From Actinopolyspora halophila DSM 43834 (GTDB lineage: Bacteria; Actinomycetota; Actinomycetes; Mycobacteriales; Pseudonocardiaceae): 64,000 nucleotides of DNA. Every line of letters starts with the position of its first letter. Within the stretch, counting starts at the first letter, position 1. Location of the stretch: positions 4,327,352 to 4,391,351 of the forward strand of contig NZ_AQUI01000002.1 in NCBI RefSeq assembly GCF_000371785.1, given 5' to 3'. Of this stretch, positions 16,954 through 26,839 are shown in pieces. The notes beneath the pieces are model-generated. The model was not told where the DNA came from. It saw nothing but the letters and a program-made list of their open reading frames with translations, and made no database searches. The position numbers and the translations under genes are program-made.

Positions 16954-18063
16954 TCAGGAGCTCGCCACCTTCTTCACGTACAGCAGACGGTCCCCCTCCT
17001 CGATGGCGTCGGCCTCCGGGGCGTCCACCCGGTAGAGCTGTCCGTCCCGGACCAGACCCAGCACGATGTCGGAAAGGTGCCGGGGCGAGCCTCCGACTTC
17101 GGTCCTGTCGACTTCCCGCTCGGCGATGGCCAACCCGAGGTCGGGGCTGAGCAGGTCCTCGAACATCTCGACAACCGAAGGAGTCGAGGTCGCCATCCCG
17201 AGCAGCCTTCCCGAGGTCTCACTGGAGATGACCACCGAATCGGCCCCGGACTGCCGGAGCAGGTGAACGTTCTCGGCCTCCCGCACGGCCGCGACGATCT
17301 GCGCCTTGGGAGCGAGCTCGCGCGAGGTGAGCGTGACCAGCACGGCGGTGTCGTCGCGGGGTGGAGCCACCACCACCGCCCTGGCCCGTGGAATGCCTGC
17401 CACCCGGAGAACGTCCGAACGAGTACCGGAACCGTTCACGGTCACCAGACCGAGCGAGGAGGCCGCTTCCAGCACAGCGGGTTCGGTGTCGACCACCACG
17501 ATGTTGCCCGCTTCGACCCCGTCTCCGAGCAACGCGGTCACGGCGGATCTTCCCTTGGTGCCGTACCCGATGACGACCACGTGGTCGCGCACCCTGGACC
17601 TCCAGTGTTGGATCTTCAATGCCTGACGAGAGCGTTCGGTGAGCACCTCCAAGGTGGTGCCAACCAGCACGATCAGAAACAGTACCCGCAGCGGGGTGAT
17701 AACCAGTACGTTCACCAGCCTCGCCGAGGGCGAGAGCGGGGCGATGTCACCGTATCCGGTGGTCGACAACGAAACGGTGGCGTAGTAGAGGGCATCCAGC
17801 ACACTCAGCGGAGTGCCGTCCGTGTCGCTGTACCCTCCCCGATCGAAGTAGACCAGCAGCACGGTAACCGCGAGAGCCAGACTGGCCCCGATGATCCTGC
17901 GTATGATCGACTTGACGGGACCGACGGCGGTGGCCGGCATGCGGACCACCCCGACCAGCGCGTGGTCCGGTCGGTCGGTGAGTCGATCGGTCAGGGTCGA
18001 TTCGGAGCGACGTCCGGGCAACGAACGTCCGAAACGCGTGGTTCGGCTAGTGTGCTTGTCCAC
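16954..18063 (-). CDS. Two-TM potassium channel with RCK (TrkA-N/TrkA-C) domains
   Basis: A 369-residue channel protein. Two transmembrane helices (about 49-70 and 105-130) flank a pore loop ending in the potassium filter TTGYGD. Then come a TrkA-N Rossmann domain (HVVVIGYGTKGRSAVTALL) and a TrkA-C domain near the C-terminus. The N-terminal 45 residues are basic and cytoplasmic. GTG 18063 is the best start. Such channels conduct K+ and are gated by ligands binding RCK domains. The M. tuberculosis relative (Rv3200c) lies between nudC and adnB as here, but four other genes have been inserted in this genome. Confidence 0.88.
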   Translation of the reverse strand: MDKHTSRTTRFGRSLPGRRSESTLTDRLTDRPDHALVGVVRMPATAVGPVKSIIRRIIGASLALAVTVLLVYFDRGGYSDTDGTPLSVLDALYYATVSLSTTGYGDIAPLSPSARLVNVLVITPLRVLFLIVLVGTTLEVLTERSRQALKIQHWRSRVRDHVVVIGYGTKGRSAVTALLGDGVEAGNIVVVDTEPAVLEAASSLGLVTVNGSGTRSDVLRVAGIPRARAVVVAPPRDDTAVLVTLTSRELAPKAQIVAAVREAENVHLLRQSGADSVVISSETSGRLLGMATSTPSVVEMFEDLLSPDLGLAIAEREVDRTEVGGSPRHLSDIVLGLVRDGQLYRVDAPEADAIEEGDRLLYVKKVASS

Positions 18064-18163
18064 GAGCGAGCACCGTAACGCCTCGTCGCCGGACCGGACA
18101 CTCGTGGCCGTCCCGGCCGGTACCCGTGTTGTGTCCGGCCGAACCCTGTGCAATCTTTTCGTT

Positions 18164-18535
18164 GTGAAAAAAGCGAATTCCGCATTGTGCTTGGCGGCCG
18201 GCCTAACCGTGACCGGCAGCGCCCATTTCGTGCTCTCCCGCCGGTTCGACGAGATCGTCCCGCGTGGGCTCCCCGGAAGCCCCCGCACGTGGACCTACGT
18301 CTCGGGAGTGGCCGAACTGGCCTGCGCGGCGGCCCTGGCCGCGCCCCGGACCCGTCGCGCGGGGGCCACCGCGACGGCGCTGCTACTCGTCGCCGTCTTT
18401 CCCGCCAACGTCAAAATGGCCCTCGACCACCGGGCCCGAAACCTCCGTTCGCGCTACGCGGCCTACGCCAGACTACCGATACAGTTACCCTTGATTGGGT
18501 GGGCGCTACGCGTACGCCGCGACACCGGTAGATAA
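18164..18535 (+). CDS. DoxX-like four-helix membrane protein
   Basis: A 123-residue hydrophobic protein with about four transmembrane helices, and the DoxX-family landmarks GSAHFV near the first helix, the RTWTYVSGVAELACAAAL central helix and the FPANVKMALDH segment near the third. It starts at GTG 18164, 100 bases from the divergent channel gene. No Shine-Dalgarno is visible, so the transcript may be leaderless. DoxX relatives join membrane redox complexes in some actinomycetes, but that role cannot be assumed here. Confidence 0.78.
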   Translation: MKKANSALCLAAGLTVTGSAHFVLSRRFDEIVPRGLPGSPRTWTYVSGVAELACAAALAAPRTRRAGATATALLLVAVFPANVKMALDHRARNLRSRYAAYARLPIQLPLIGWALRVRRDTGR

Positions 18536-18572
18536 CACTTTGGTCCCCGAAAGCGTGTGGAGTTGTTGAATC

Positions 18573-19169
18573 TTGAGCTGTCCTGCTTACCATTCCGCGG
18601 TGCAGCAGCTTGAGCAGGCGGCTCGCGCCCTCGGCTGGCACGGCCATCTCGTCTCCGACATAGCGGCCCTCGGAGCACGATTCACCGCCGTGACCCGGCT
18701 ACGTTTCGACGTACATCAGTGGCGCAGCGTGAACGAGTGGCCCCCGGAGACCGATCCGGCCCGGGTGGAGGCCTGGTCCGAATCGGAATCCCCCGACCGA
18801 CTGCCCGTCCCCGCGGTCGAACTGGTCGGGCTGCTGGTACGCGTCTCCAAGGCCCGCAAGGCCACACGCGCGTGCGGAACGATGCTGACCATCGCTCCCT
18901 GCGTGGCGGTGCTGCCCGGTGACCACCCCTACCGCCCCTGGGCACTGACCGAAATGGACTACTACGGGATCGGAGCGGTAACCGCGGACCGCGACGGAGC
19001 GGCCGAACTCGTCCTCGCCCCGGAGGACCGCAGAACGGAGTTCGGCACCTCACTGTTCGAAAGGTGGCTGCTGGAAGTGCTCTACGAACGAGTGGTGCAC
19101 AGCCACCCGGAAAGCACTCAGAACGCGGGCAGACACACCAACGGGGACACCGCGCCACACCCCGAATGA
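18573..19169 (+). CDS. Hypothetical protein, 198 aa
   Basis: A soluble protein beginning at TTG 18573 with GGAG ten bases upstream. It contains two regions of alternating hydrophobic residues (VELVGLLVRVSKA and MLTIAPCVAVLPG) and a WALTEMDYYGIGAV segment, consistent with an alpha/beta fold, but no motif I can name. The C-terminal 25 residues are polar. It follows the DoxX-like gene by 37 bases on the same strand, so they may be co-transcribed, and converges with the next gene. Coding character looks genuine. Confidence 0.6.
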   Translation: MSCPAYHSAVQQLEQAARALGWHGHLVSDIAALGARFTAVTRLRFDVHQWRSVNEWPPETDPARVEAWSESESPDRLPVPAVELVGLLVRVSKARKATRACGTMLTIAPCVAVLPGDHPYRPWALTEMDYYGIGAVTADRDGAAELVLAPEDRRTEFGTSLFERWLLEVLYERVVHSHPESTQNAGRHTNGDTAPHPE

Positions 19170-19185
19170 ACCGGCCCGGGGCTGA

Positions 19186-19812
19186 TCAGACGGTCTCGTA
19201 CTCGTGCCAGTTGAGGCTGTCCGGGTTCCAGCGCAGCAGATAACCCGGCCGAACCGAGCGCAGCGCACGCATGGTGTGCGGCCAGCGCCGGATCACGTTG
19301 GCCAGGGCCACCGAGGTCATCTCCTCGCTCGAACGATTCTGCTCACCGGTTCCGAGCAGCGCGATCCTGCCGGAGGTGTGCAGGATGTCGGAAAGCGTCA
19401 CCTGCCCCGCCAGCGCGCTCTCCTCCACGCTCACGATCGTCTCCGGATCCAGCTCCGTGGGCCAGCTGCGCCGATCGAGATCCACGGGTTTCGGCTGTTC
19501 GCACTCACCACAGGTGCACTCGAACTCGCTGGTCCAGCCGTGACTCTGCCAGGACCAGACCGCGGAGGACCCCGGTTGCAACTCCGTCAACGCCGCCACG
19601 TGCGGCCAAGCGTTCACCACGGCGCCGAGCACCGTCAGCACGGCCGAACCGGAGTCCGCACCGCCGGGCCCCTCGAAGAACCATCCCCCCTGTTCGTCCC
19701 TTCGCACGAGCACGAGTGGAGCCTGCAGGGAGAGGACCTCCTCGTCCACGGACACCTCGGTCCGCAAGGAGGCGTCGAGCTTGGTTTCCGTAATCTGCGA
19801 CATCGCGGGCAT
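19186..19812 (-). CDS. Hypothetical protein with CxC-CxxC cluster, 208 aa
   Basis: An acidic protein with a central FECTCGECEQP segment (three cysteines in six residues) that could coordinate a metal, a WFFEGPGG beta hairpin and a C-terminal WNPDSLNWHEYE motif. ATG 19812 or ATG 19803 could start it; AGGA lies immediately upstream of the former and 11 bases from the latter. It is located directly downstream of adnB on the same strand, about 90 bases away. I do not recognise the family. Confidence 0.6.
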   Translation of the reverse strand: MPAMSQITETKLDASLRTEVSVDEEVLSLQAPLVLVRRDEQGGWFFEGPGGADSGSAVLTVLGAVVNAWPHVAALTELQPGSSAVWSWQSHGWTSEFECTCGECEQPKPVDLDRRSWPTELDPETIVSVEESALAGQVTLSDILHTSGRIALLGTGEQNRSSEEMTSVALANVIRRWPHTMRALRSVRPGYLLRWNPDSLNWHEYETV

Positions 19813-19903
19813 ATTCCTGGGTGAACACCCCCGAATACAAGCCGCACCACTCGAACGTGTGTTTTTTGTTCTGCTGCTTCACCGGACGGAACGGTGTGGC
19901 CGC

Positions 19904-22900
19904 TCACTCCTCGGAAGGCACGGACAGGATCAGCTTGCGCAACCCCTCCGCGTCCAGCAGGTCCGTCGGGCGCAGGGTGCGATCGTGTCGCACGTAGTGC
20001 ACCGCGGCACGCACCGACTCGACCGGCACCCCCGAGATCTCCGACCAGGCCAGCCGATACGCGGCGAGCTGCACCTCGGTCGCCGACATGCGCCGCTCGT
20101 CCGGAACGGAACCGGTCTTCCAGTCGACCACGGTCCACCCACCGTCCGAATCGGAGAAAACCGCGTCCATCCGACCACGTACGACGATCCCGGCTATCCG
20201 GGTCTCGAAGGGAACCTCGGTGCGGTGCGGAACCCTGTCCGCCCAGGAACCGGCCAGGAACGCGTCGCGGAGCCGTTCGAGGTGTTCGTCCGGAACGGCC
20301 GACTCGTCGGACGCACCGGGCAGCTCGTCCACCTCGAACAGCGCCTCCGAGGTGTACTGCCGTTCCAACCAGGCGTGGAAGGCCGTGCCGCGCCGCGCGA
20401 CCGGATTGGGCGGGGCGGGCAGGGGCCGCCGCAACCCCCGCGCGAAGCGTTCGGGCGAGTCGGCCAACTCGACCAGTTGACTAACCGAGAGCTGGTCGGG
20501 CAACCACACCCGCTCCTGCCTGCTACCACGCTCCCGCTCGGCCAGCAGCACGTCCACGTCACGCCGCCAACGCAGCACTTCCGGATCGAGCTCCGCCTCC
20601 TCGTCCGGCTCGCCCGTCTCCTGCTCGCCTGCCTCCTGCTCCCGGTTCAACTCGGCCCGGACCAGCTCGGCCCCCTCCACGACGGCGTTTCTGCGCCCCT
20701 CCAGGGGGTCCACCGGCCACAGCAGGCTCCTGCCCTTCTCCGCCAGCGGGTTCTCCGCGTCCTCGTCCGGTTCCGGGGCCCAGTGCTCGAGTACACCGTG
20801 GTCCTCCCGACCGGTCAGCTCCCGCGCGGTCTCCTCGAGGAATCCGGAGGGCCCCTTGGGCTTCCCCCCGCCTTCGCCCCACCAGTGCCCGGACAGCAGC
20901 AGGGTTCGTTCCGAACGCGTGAGCGCGACGTAGAAAAGCCTGCGCTCCTCCGTCAGCCGACGCCGCTCGAACTCGGCGTCGTGCTCGTCCAGCTCCCGCT
21001 GCAGCTCCTTGCGGGTGAAGCCCTCCAGCCGATCGAGGTCCAACCGCGGCAGGTCGGGGCCGTCCCCCCGCAGTTCGGGCGGGAGCTCGGTGACCGAGCG
21101 CAGCCAGCACGAGGACTTCCGCTTGCCGGGAAAGACCCCGGAGACCAGATGCGGCAGAGCCACGAGCTGCCACTCCAACCCCTTGGCCGCGTGCACGGTC
21201 AGCACCTGCACCCTGTCCTCGGCGACCTCCACCTCGCCGGGCTCCAGACCGTCCTCCGCGTGTTCCGCGGATTCCAGGTAGTCCAGCAGCGCGGGGAGCG
21301 TCGCGGTGGGGCTCGCGGTGGCGAACTCGGTCACCACTTCGGCCAGCGCGTCCAGATGAGCCCTGCCGACGCCGTCGGTGCGGGACATGCTCTCGATGTC
21401 CAGCAGCAGTGTGCGCTCCACGTCGGCGACCAGCTCCGGGAGGGGCTGCTCCAGCCGCTGCCGGAGCGCGGACAGCTCACCCCCCAGCCTGCGGATCCTG
21501 CGGTAGCCCTCCTCCGAGTAGCGCTGCCGATCCCCCGGATCGTCGAGCGCGTCGACCAGACCGGCCTGCTCCGCGCGCTCCCCGGGCAGAGCCGCGGCCA
21601 AGGTGTCCTCGACACCGGAATCGGAGCCGCCGGAAACGTTCCGCTCACCCAGTTCCCCGGCACGAGCGGAAAGGGCCGCGATGTCGGCCGCACCGAGGCG
21701 CCAGCGCGAACCGGTGAGCAACCGCATCGCCGCGGTGCCGGCCAACGGGTCGGTCAGCATGCGCAACGCGCTCACCAGATCCCGCACCTCGGGCTCGTCC
21801 AGCAGACCACCGAGGCCGACCACTTCGACGGGCAGTCCCTCGGCACGCAGCGCCTCGGCCATGTCCGCCATGTCCGCGCGACGCCGAACCAGCACCGCGG
21901 CCGTCGGCGGTGAACCGTCGGCCTCCACCCCGGCGCGCCAACACCGCGCCACCCGTTCGGCCACCCAACCGCGTTCCGTGCGGACGTCCTCCAGCAGGGC
22001 GGCGCTAATATCCGCGGCAGGTGCGTCCTGCTTGGCCCGCAGCTGCTCGACGTCCAACCCGGCCGCGCGCAACGGCTCGGCCACCACGTTGGCCAGCCGC
22101 AGTATTCCCGGAGGATTGCGGAAACTCGTGAGCAGGCCGTAGCGGGAGGCCGGTGTGGCCCGCCAGTCCTCGTCCCGGCACGGAAAGTCCGTGGTGAACC
22201 TGGGCAGGTTCGCCGCGCTGGCCCCGCGCCAGCCGTAGATGGCCTGCGCCGGATCGCCCACAGCCGTCACCGGCAACGGCGCGTCCCCTTCCGCGGAGCC
22301 GAACAGGTTCCGCAGCAGCACGCGCTGGGAATGCCCCGTGTCCTGGTACTCGTCCAGCAGAACGGCGGCGAAGCGCGTGCGCTCCCCCGCCGCCACCTCG
22401 GGGTGTTCCGCGGCCAACCGCGCGGCGAGGGACATCTGATCGGCGAAGTCCATCGCCGCCTCGCCGCGCTTGCGTGCCGTGTAGGCCTCGACCAGCGGAA
22501 GCAGCGCCGCGCGCAGCCGCTGCGCGGCCACCACCCGCTGCAGTTCCTGCGGCGGTTTCGTCCCCTGCCGCTTCTCGGGCGGCGCGTTCTCCACCAGGGA
22601 GGCCATCCGCTCGGCGTGTTCCCGCACCCGCTCCGGATCGACCAGGTGCTCGGCCAGCTCGTTCGTGAGCGAGAGCAGGTGCTCGGTCACCGTCGCCGGA
22701 ACCTTGTCGGTGTCCAGATCGGCGGTCCAGCCGGAAACGACGCGGTGGGCCAACTGCCACGACGCCGTCCCGGGCAGCAACCGCGCGCCGGGTTCGACCG
22801 GAACGCGCAACCCGTGCTCGGACACCAGTCTGCCCGCGTAGGCGTGGTACGTCAGCACGGTCGGCTCCTCGGCCAGCACCCTCGCGCGCAGTCCTCCCGA

Positions 22901-23194
22901 GGGATCGACCTCCTCCAGGAGTCCGGAGCCGGCCAGGCGACGCAGGCGCGCCCGCACCCGGTCGGCCAGCTGCCTGGCGGCTTTGCGGGTGAAGGTCAGT
23001 CCGAGCACCCGTTCGGGAGTGACGACACCGTTGGCGACGAGCCAGACGACCCGTGCCGCCATCGTCTCCGTCTTCCCCGCGCCCGCTCCGGCCACCACCA
23101 GGGCCGGTTGCGCCGGAGCCCCCGTGACCATGGCCTGTTCGGAAGTCGGCTCGGGCAGTCCGAGTGCCTGGGCGACACGTTGTGGAGTGATCAC
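19904..23194 (-). CDS. adnB: AdnB: helicase-nuclease subunit (UvrD-like motor plus RecB-like nuclease)
   Basis: A 1096-residue protein. N-terminal SF1 motor: Walker A AGAGAGKTETMAAR near residue 36, the LTFTRKAARQL motif Ia, DEYQDTGHSQ motif II and YVALTRSERTLLLSG motif VI. The C-terminal 200 residues form a PD-(D/E)XK nuclease with GRMDAVF and VVDWKTG, followed by QLAAYRLAW. This matches AdnB, the lead motor of the mycobacterial AdnAB double-strand-break resection machine. GTG 23194 overlaps the adnA stop in GTGA, so the subunits are co-translated. Length agrees with the family (about 1100). Confidence 0.93.
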   Translation of the reverse strand: MITPQRVAQALGLPEPTSEQAMVTGAPAQPALVVAGAGAGKTETMAARVVWLVANGVVTPERVLGLTFTRKAARQLADRVRARLRRLAGSGLLEEVDPSGGLRARVLAEEPTVLTYHAYAGRLVSEHGLRVPVEPGARLLPGTASWQLAHRVVSGWTADLDTDKVPATVTEHLLSLTNELAEHLVDPERVREHAERMASLVENAPPEKRQGTKPPQELQRVVAAQRLRAALLPLVEAYTARKRGEAAMDFADQMSLAARLAAEHPEVAAGERTRFAAVLLDEYQDTGHSQRVLLRNLFGSAEGDAPLPVTAVGDPAQAIYGWRGASAANLPRFTTDFPCRDEDWRATPASRYGLLTSFRNPPGILRLANVVAEPLRAAGLDVEQLRAKQDAPAADISAALLEDVRTERGWVAERVARCWRAGVEADGSPPTAAVLVRRRADMADMAEALRAEGLPVEVVGLGGLLDEPEVRDLVSALRMLTDPLAGTAAMRLLTGSRWRLGAADIAALSARAGELGERNVSGGSDSGVEDTLAAALPGERAEQAGLVDALDDPGDRQRYSEEGYRRIRRLGGELSALRQRLEQPLPELVADVERTLLLDIESMSRTDGVGRAHLDALAEVVTEFATASPTATLPALLDYLESAEHAEDGLEPGEVEVAEDRVQVLTVHAAKGLEWQLVALPHLVSGVFPGKRKSSCWLRSVTELPPELRGDGPDLPRLDLDRLEGFTRKELQRELDEHDAEFERRRLTEERRLFYVALTRSERTLLLSGHWWGEGGGKPKGPSGFLEETARELTGREDHGVLEHWAPEPDEDAENPLAEKGRSLLWPVDPLEGRRNAVVEGAELVRAELNREQEAGEQETGEPDEEAELDPEVLRWRRDVDVLLAERERGSRQERVWLPDQLSVSQLVELADSPERFARGLRRPLPAPPNPVARRGTAFHAWLERQYTSEALFEVDELPGASDESAVPDEHLERLRDAFLAGSWADRVPHRTEVPFETRIAGIVVRGRMDAVFSDSDGGWTVVDWKTGSVPDERRMSATEVQLAAYRLAWSEISGVPVESVRAAVHYVRHDRTLRPTDLLDAEGLRKLILSVPSEE

Positions 23195-26100
23195 TGGCCG
23201 ACCTGCCTTCCCGAGGAGTGCACCGGGCAACTGGTGCGAACCGGACAACGCGGGCAGTCCGCGTTCTCGACGGCGCGGAACTCCGGGCCGGTGCCTGCCG
23301 CGGCCGCGTCGTGCACCACCTCGAGCCAGCCGCGGAGCTCCTCGTCGTCGAATCCCTGCTGAACCCGCTCGGTGGCCGCACCGCTCCTGGACTCCGGCTT
23401 GGCCACGTAGACCAACCGTGCCCCGCCCGGATCGCTCTCCCCGTCCGCGCCGAAGGCACCCAGGGCCGCGGCCAGTTGGTAAACCGCCAGTTGAGTGTGC
23501 TGCCGGGCCTTGTCCTTGCTCACCGGTGTCTTGGATGTCTTGACGTCCACGATCACCGGTCTGCCGCTGCCGTCGTTCTCCAGCCGGTCCACCCGGCCCC
23601 GCAGCCGCAGCTGGTGTCCGTCCTCCCGCGCGGGCACCGTCAGGTCCAGATCGCGTTCCACCGCGACCTGTTCCAGCTCGGCGCGCGAGGAGTCCAGCCA
23701 CGTGAGGAACGAGTCCAGCATTCCGCGCACCCGCTCGCGCTCCCGGCGGGAGTACCAGGGAGCCCCCGCGTCCACGGACTCCCACGCGTGGTCCAGGGCC
23801 TGTTCGAGCCGTTGCCGGTCGGCTCCCTCGGCCGCGGCCTGGACCAGCGAGTGCACCACGGTACCGGCGACCGAAGCCAGTTCGGCCGCGTCCTGTCCGC
23901 CGTGTCGCTCGATCACCCACCGCAGCGGGCAGGTCGACAGCACCTCCACTGTGGACGGGCTCACCCGGACCGGCTCGTCCTCGCCGACCAGCGGAGCGGA
24001 GCTGGACGGTTCGGGCAGTCCGTACCAGCTGTCCGGATGCGCCCCCCGCACTCCGGCCGCCGCGAGCCTGGCCAACTGCGTGGCCGCGTGACGACGACGT
24101 CCCGTTTCCGCTGTGGCGTCGCCCACCACCTGACGCAGCTCGCCCACCAGCTCGGGCAGGCTCAGGCCACGCTCGGGCCTGGAGACCGGACGCTCCTCCG
24201 TCTCGGGGTCCTCGTCGGTTCCGTCCAACTCGTCCAGGAACCTGGAGGGCTGCTCCTCCTCACCGCGCACCGCGCCGACCAGCAGTGTCCTGCGGGCACG
24301 GCTGGCCGCGACCAGCAGCAACCGACGCTCCTCGGCCAGCAGCGGCGCGGAGGCGGAAACCACGTCCGGGGAGTCCACACCGGACAGGACGTCCACCAGG
24401 CGCTCGACCCCGAGCAACGAACCGCGCAACCGCAGGTCCGGCCAGATGCCCTCCTGCACGTCGGGTACCGCCACCACTTCCCACTCGCGCCCGACGGCCG
24501 CGTGCGCGGTCAGCACGGACACCGCGTCCCCGCCCGGGGCGCTCGGTGCCAACGTGTCCCCGGAGATGCGCTGGCTCTCCAGGTGATCGACGAACGAGGC
24601 CGCGTCCGCTCCGGTGAGGCGGTCCACGTACCGCGCAGCCTCGTCGAACAGCGCGACCACCGCGTCCAGGTCACGGTCGGCCCGCGCCCCGCCGACACCT
24701 CCCCGCTCGGAACGCGCCAACAGGGTCTGCTCCACCCCGCTGTCCTTCCAGATCCGCCACAGGACGTCCTCGACGCTCTGCCCGCGCGCGCAGGACCGCC
24801 CGGCCGAATCGAGCAGCGTGGCCACCCGGCGAGCCGGTTCCGCCGTGCTCCCCTCCAGCGCAGCCAGCCTGTCCGCGTCCCACAGCGCCTCGACCAGCAC
24901 CTCACCGCTCGGACGGTCGTTGCCCGCCTCCAGATCCAACCTGCGGAGCCCGCGCCGCAGTCGCCGCAGGGCCAGCGAGTCCGCACCCCCGAGCAGCGAA
25001 CCGAGCAGGTACTCGGCCGCGTCGGAGTCCAGATCGGATGGACGTGCCGCGCAGCGCAGCAGCGTCAGCAACGGGCGCACGGCCGGGCGCCGCGCCAGCG
25101 GGACCTCCTCGTCACCGAGCTCCAGCGGAACCCCGGCAGCGAGCAACGCCCTGCGCAGCACCGGAAGCGAGAGGCCTGTGGACTTTACGATCACGGCCAT
25201 GTCCGACCACGCCACCCCGCGCAGCAAGTGCGCTCGGCGTAGTTGGTCTGCCACCCACGCCGCCTGCTGGGCCTGCGAGGCCAGCAACCGAACCTGGACA
25301 CCCCCGTCCGAGGGCAGCTCGTCAGGTTCATCCGACTCACCGGCGTCCTCGGCGAGGTCCGCACCGAACATCCGTCGCTGCGCCCCCGAACCGGGAAGAC
25401 GCGCGGACAACCGGCGCACCGCCCTGCGCACACGCGTCGACATCCGGTGGTCGGCACCGAGCACCAGGGTCCGCTCCCCGTCCCGGTCCGCTTCGGACAG
25501 ACTGTCGGGGTCGGCGCCCCTGAAGGAGAAAACGGCCTGGTCGGGATCGCCACCGAGCAGGAACTCGGACGCCGTGTCACCGATGCGTCGGCACAACCGG
25601 TACTGCTGTGGAGCCAGGTTCTGGGCATCGTCCACCACCAGGTGCCGCACCCTGTCCCGCTCGGCTTCCAACAACTCCGCGTCGGAGTCGAAGGCGGACA
25701 GAGCCGCGGAAACCAGTTCGGCCGCGTCCAGCGGTGGTGCGGTGTCCCCGCCCGCCCCGCCGAGCTGGGTGACGCGTTCGTACTGCTCCCCGAAGGTCCC
25801 GGCCGCCACCCACTCGGGGCGTTCGTACCGCTCGCCGAGCGCCACCAGTTCGTTCGGCCCCACCTCGCGTTCGGCGGCCCGCATCAGCAGATCGCGAAGC
25901 TCGGTCACGAAACCGTCGGTCCGCAGTGCGGCACGTAGCGACTCCGGCCAGTACTCGGCTCCGTCCTCGATGTCCCCCTCGAGCAGCTCCCGAATCCGCA
26001 GGTCCTGTTCGGGGCCGTTGAGCAGCCTCGGCTGTGGTGTGCCGTCGCGGCCGGCCCGCAGCCTCAGCACACCGAACGCGTAGGAGTGCACCGTGCGCAC

Positions 26101-26412
26101 CAGCGGAGCACGCCCCGTGCTGGCGGAGGCGTCACCGGCCAGCAGGCGGCTGTTGATGGCGCCACGCATCAGCGCCGCCGTGGTGCGATTGGCGGTCAGC
26201 ACGAGGGTGTCATCGGCGGTGGCCCTACCGTCGAGCAACCGCTCGGCCACCATCTCGGCCAACAGCGTCGTCTTGCCGGTCCCCGGGCCTCCGAGGATTC
26301 GCAGGAATCCGTTCGCACCGTCGATTGCCCGGCGCTGTGCTTCGGACCACCGAAGGCGTGGAGCGCTCTGCTCACCGGAACGCACGAGAGTCGGAGCGGA
26401 GAAGGTCGACAC
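23191..26412 (-). CDS. adnA: AdnA: helicase-nuclease subunit
   Basis: A 1073-residue partner of AdnB. Walker A GGPGTGKT is at 41-48; motif II reads VVDDAQNL rather than DExQ, as usual for this less active motor; and RLLLVAASRARRTLL is the motif VI region. The C-terminal nuclease has GRVDRLE and VDVKTSK, then QLAVYQLA. One cysteine (STCPLRW) and a late trio (CPRCPVRTSC) match the four-cysteine iron-sulfur staple of AddB-type nucleases. AdnAB resects broken ends for recombination. The start is GTG 26412; the divergent alkyltransferase-like gene begins 90 bases away. Confidence 0.93.
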   Translation of the reverse strand: MSTFSAPTLVRSGEQSAPRLRWSEAQRRAIDGANGFLRILGGPGTGKTTLLAEMVAERLLDGRATADDTLVLTANRTTAALMRGAINSRLLAGDASASTGRAPLVRTVHSYAFGVLRLRAGRDGTPQPRLLNGPEQDLRIRELLEGDIEDGAEYWPESLRAALRTDGFVTELRDLLMRAAEREVGPNELVALGERYERPEWVAAGTFGEQYERVTQLGGAGGDTAPPLDAAELVSAALSAFDSDAELLEAERDRVRHLVVDDAQNLAPQQYRLCRRIGDTASEFLLGGDPDQAVFSFRGADPDSLSEADRDGERTLVLGADHRMSTRVRRAVRRLSARLPGSGAQRRMFGADLAEDAGESDEPDELPSDGGVQVRLLASQAQQAAWVADQLRRAHLLRGVAWSDMAVIVKSTGLSLPVLRRALLAAGVPLELGDEEVPLARRPAVRPLLTLLRCAARPSDLDSDAAEYLLGSLLGGADSLALRRLRRGLRRLDLEAGNDRPSGEVLVEALWDADRLAALEGSTAEPARRVATLLDSAGRSCARGQSVEDVLWRIWKDSGVEQTLLARSERGGVGGARADRDLDAVVALFDEAARYVDRLTGADAASFVDHLESQRISGDTLAPSAPGGDAVSVLTAHAAVGREWEVVAVPDVQEGIWPDLRLRGSLLGVERLVDVLSGVDSPDVVSASAPLLAEERRLLLVAASRARRTLLVGAVRGEEEQPSRFLDELDGTDEDPETEERPVSRPERGLSLPELVGELRQVVGDATAETGRRRHAATQLARLAAAGVRGAHPDSWYGLPEPSSSAPLVGEDEPVRVSPSTVEVLSTCPLRWVIERHGGQDAAELASVAGTVVHSLVQAAAEGADRQRLEQALDHAWESVDAGAPWYSRRERERVRGMLDSFLTWLDSSRAELEQVAVERDLDLTVPAREDGHQLRLRGRVDRLENDGSGRPVIVDVKTSKTPVSKDKARQHTQLAVYQLAAALGAFGADGESDPGGARLVYVAKPESRSGAATERVQQGFDDEELRGWLEVVHDAAAAGTGPEFRAVENADCPRCPVRTSCPVHSSGRQVGQ

Positions 26413-26501
26413 GTCCGCGATGGAACCATGCCGCCGTGATCGCTTTCCGCACCTGGTGACGAGCGTGTCGCCTGTACCACGTCCGGTTGTGCGAGACTTC
26501 C

Positions 26502-26822
26502 CGAGTGGACGAACAGACCTGGGAACACGTTCGAACGGTGGTCACCACCATCCCCCCGGGGCACGTCCTCGGTTACGGCGACGTCGCGCGGCACGCGGGG
26601 CTGCGTTCCGCCCGTGTGGTCGGACGGATCCTCGCCGAGGACGGCGCGGACCTCCCCTGGCACAGAGTGCTCCGCTCGAACGGGAGCGTGGCCGAGCACC
26701 TGCGCCACGAACAGCTGGAACGGCTCCGCGCCGAGGGAGTGCTCGCCGACAGGGGGCGGGTGGACATGCGTCGCTACCGGTGGAAACCGCCCGAACCCTT
26801 CGAACTCCCCGGCGCGGGATGA
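26502..26822 (+). CDS. Alkyltransferase-like DNA-binding protein (ATL)
   Basis: A 106-residue MGMT-fold protein with IPPGHVLGYGDVA, the arginine finger region ARVVGRIL and LPWHRVL. The reactive PCHR cysteine of O6-alkylguanine transferases is replaced by tryptophan, so it cannot accept alkyl groups. ATL proteins instead flag O6-alkylguanine lesions for nucleotide excision repair. It sits beside adnAB, with the M. tuberculosis counterpart (Rv3204) in the same place. GTG 26502 is used; GTG 26487 would add five residues. Confidence 0.88.
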   Translation, partial: RVDEQTWEHVRTVVTTIPPGHVLGYGDVARHAGLRSARVVGRILAEDGADLPWHRVLRSNGSVAEHLRHEQLERLRAEGVLADRGRVDMRRYRWKPPEPFELPGAG

Positions 26823-26839
26823 ACCGCAGCCGCAGCGGT

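Noticed and set aside
19781-21913. A 710-codon plus-strand frame across adnB
   Set aside because: Antisense shadow of the AdnB gene; no motif, and low-complexity composition.
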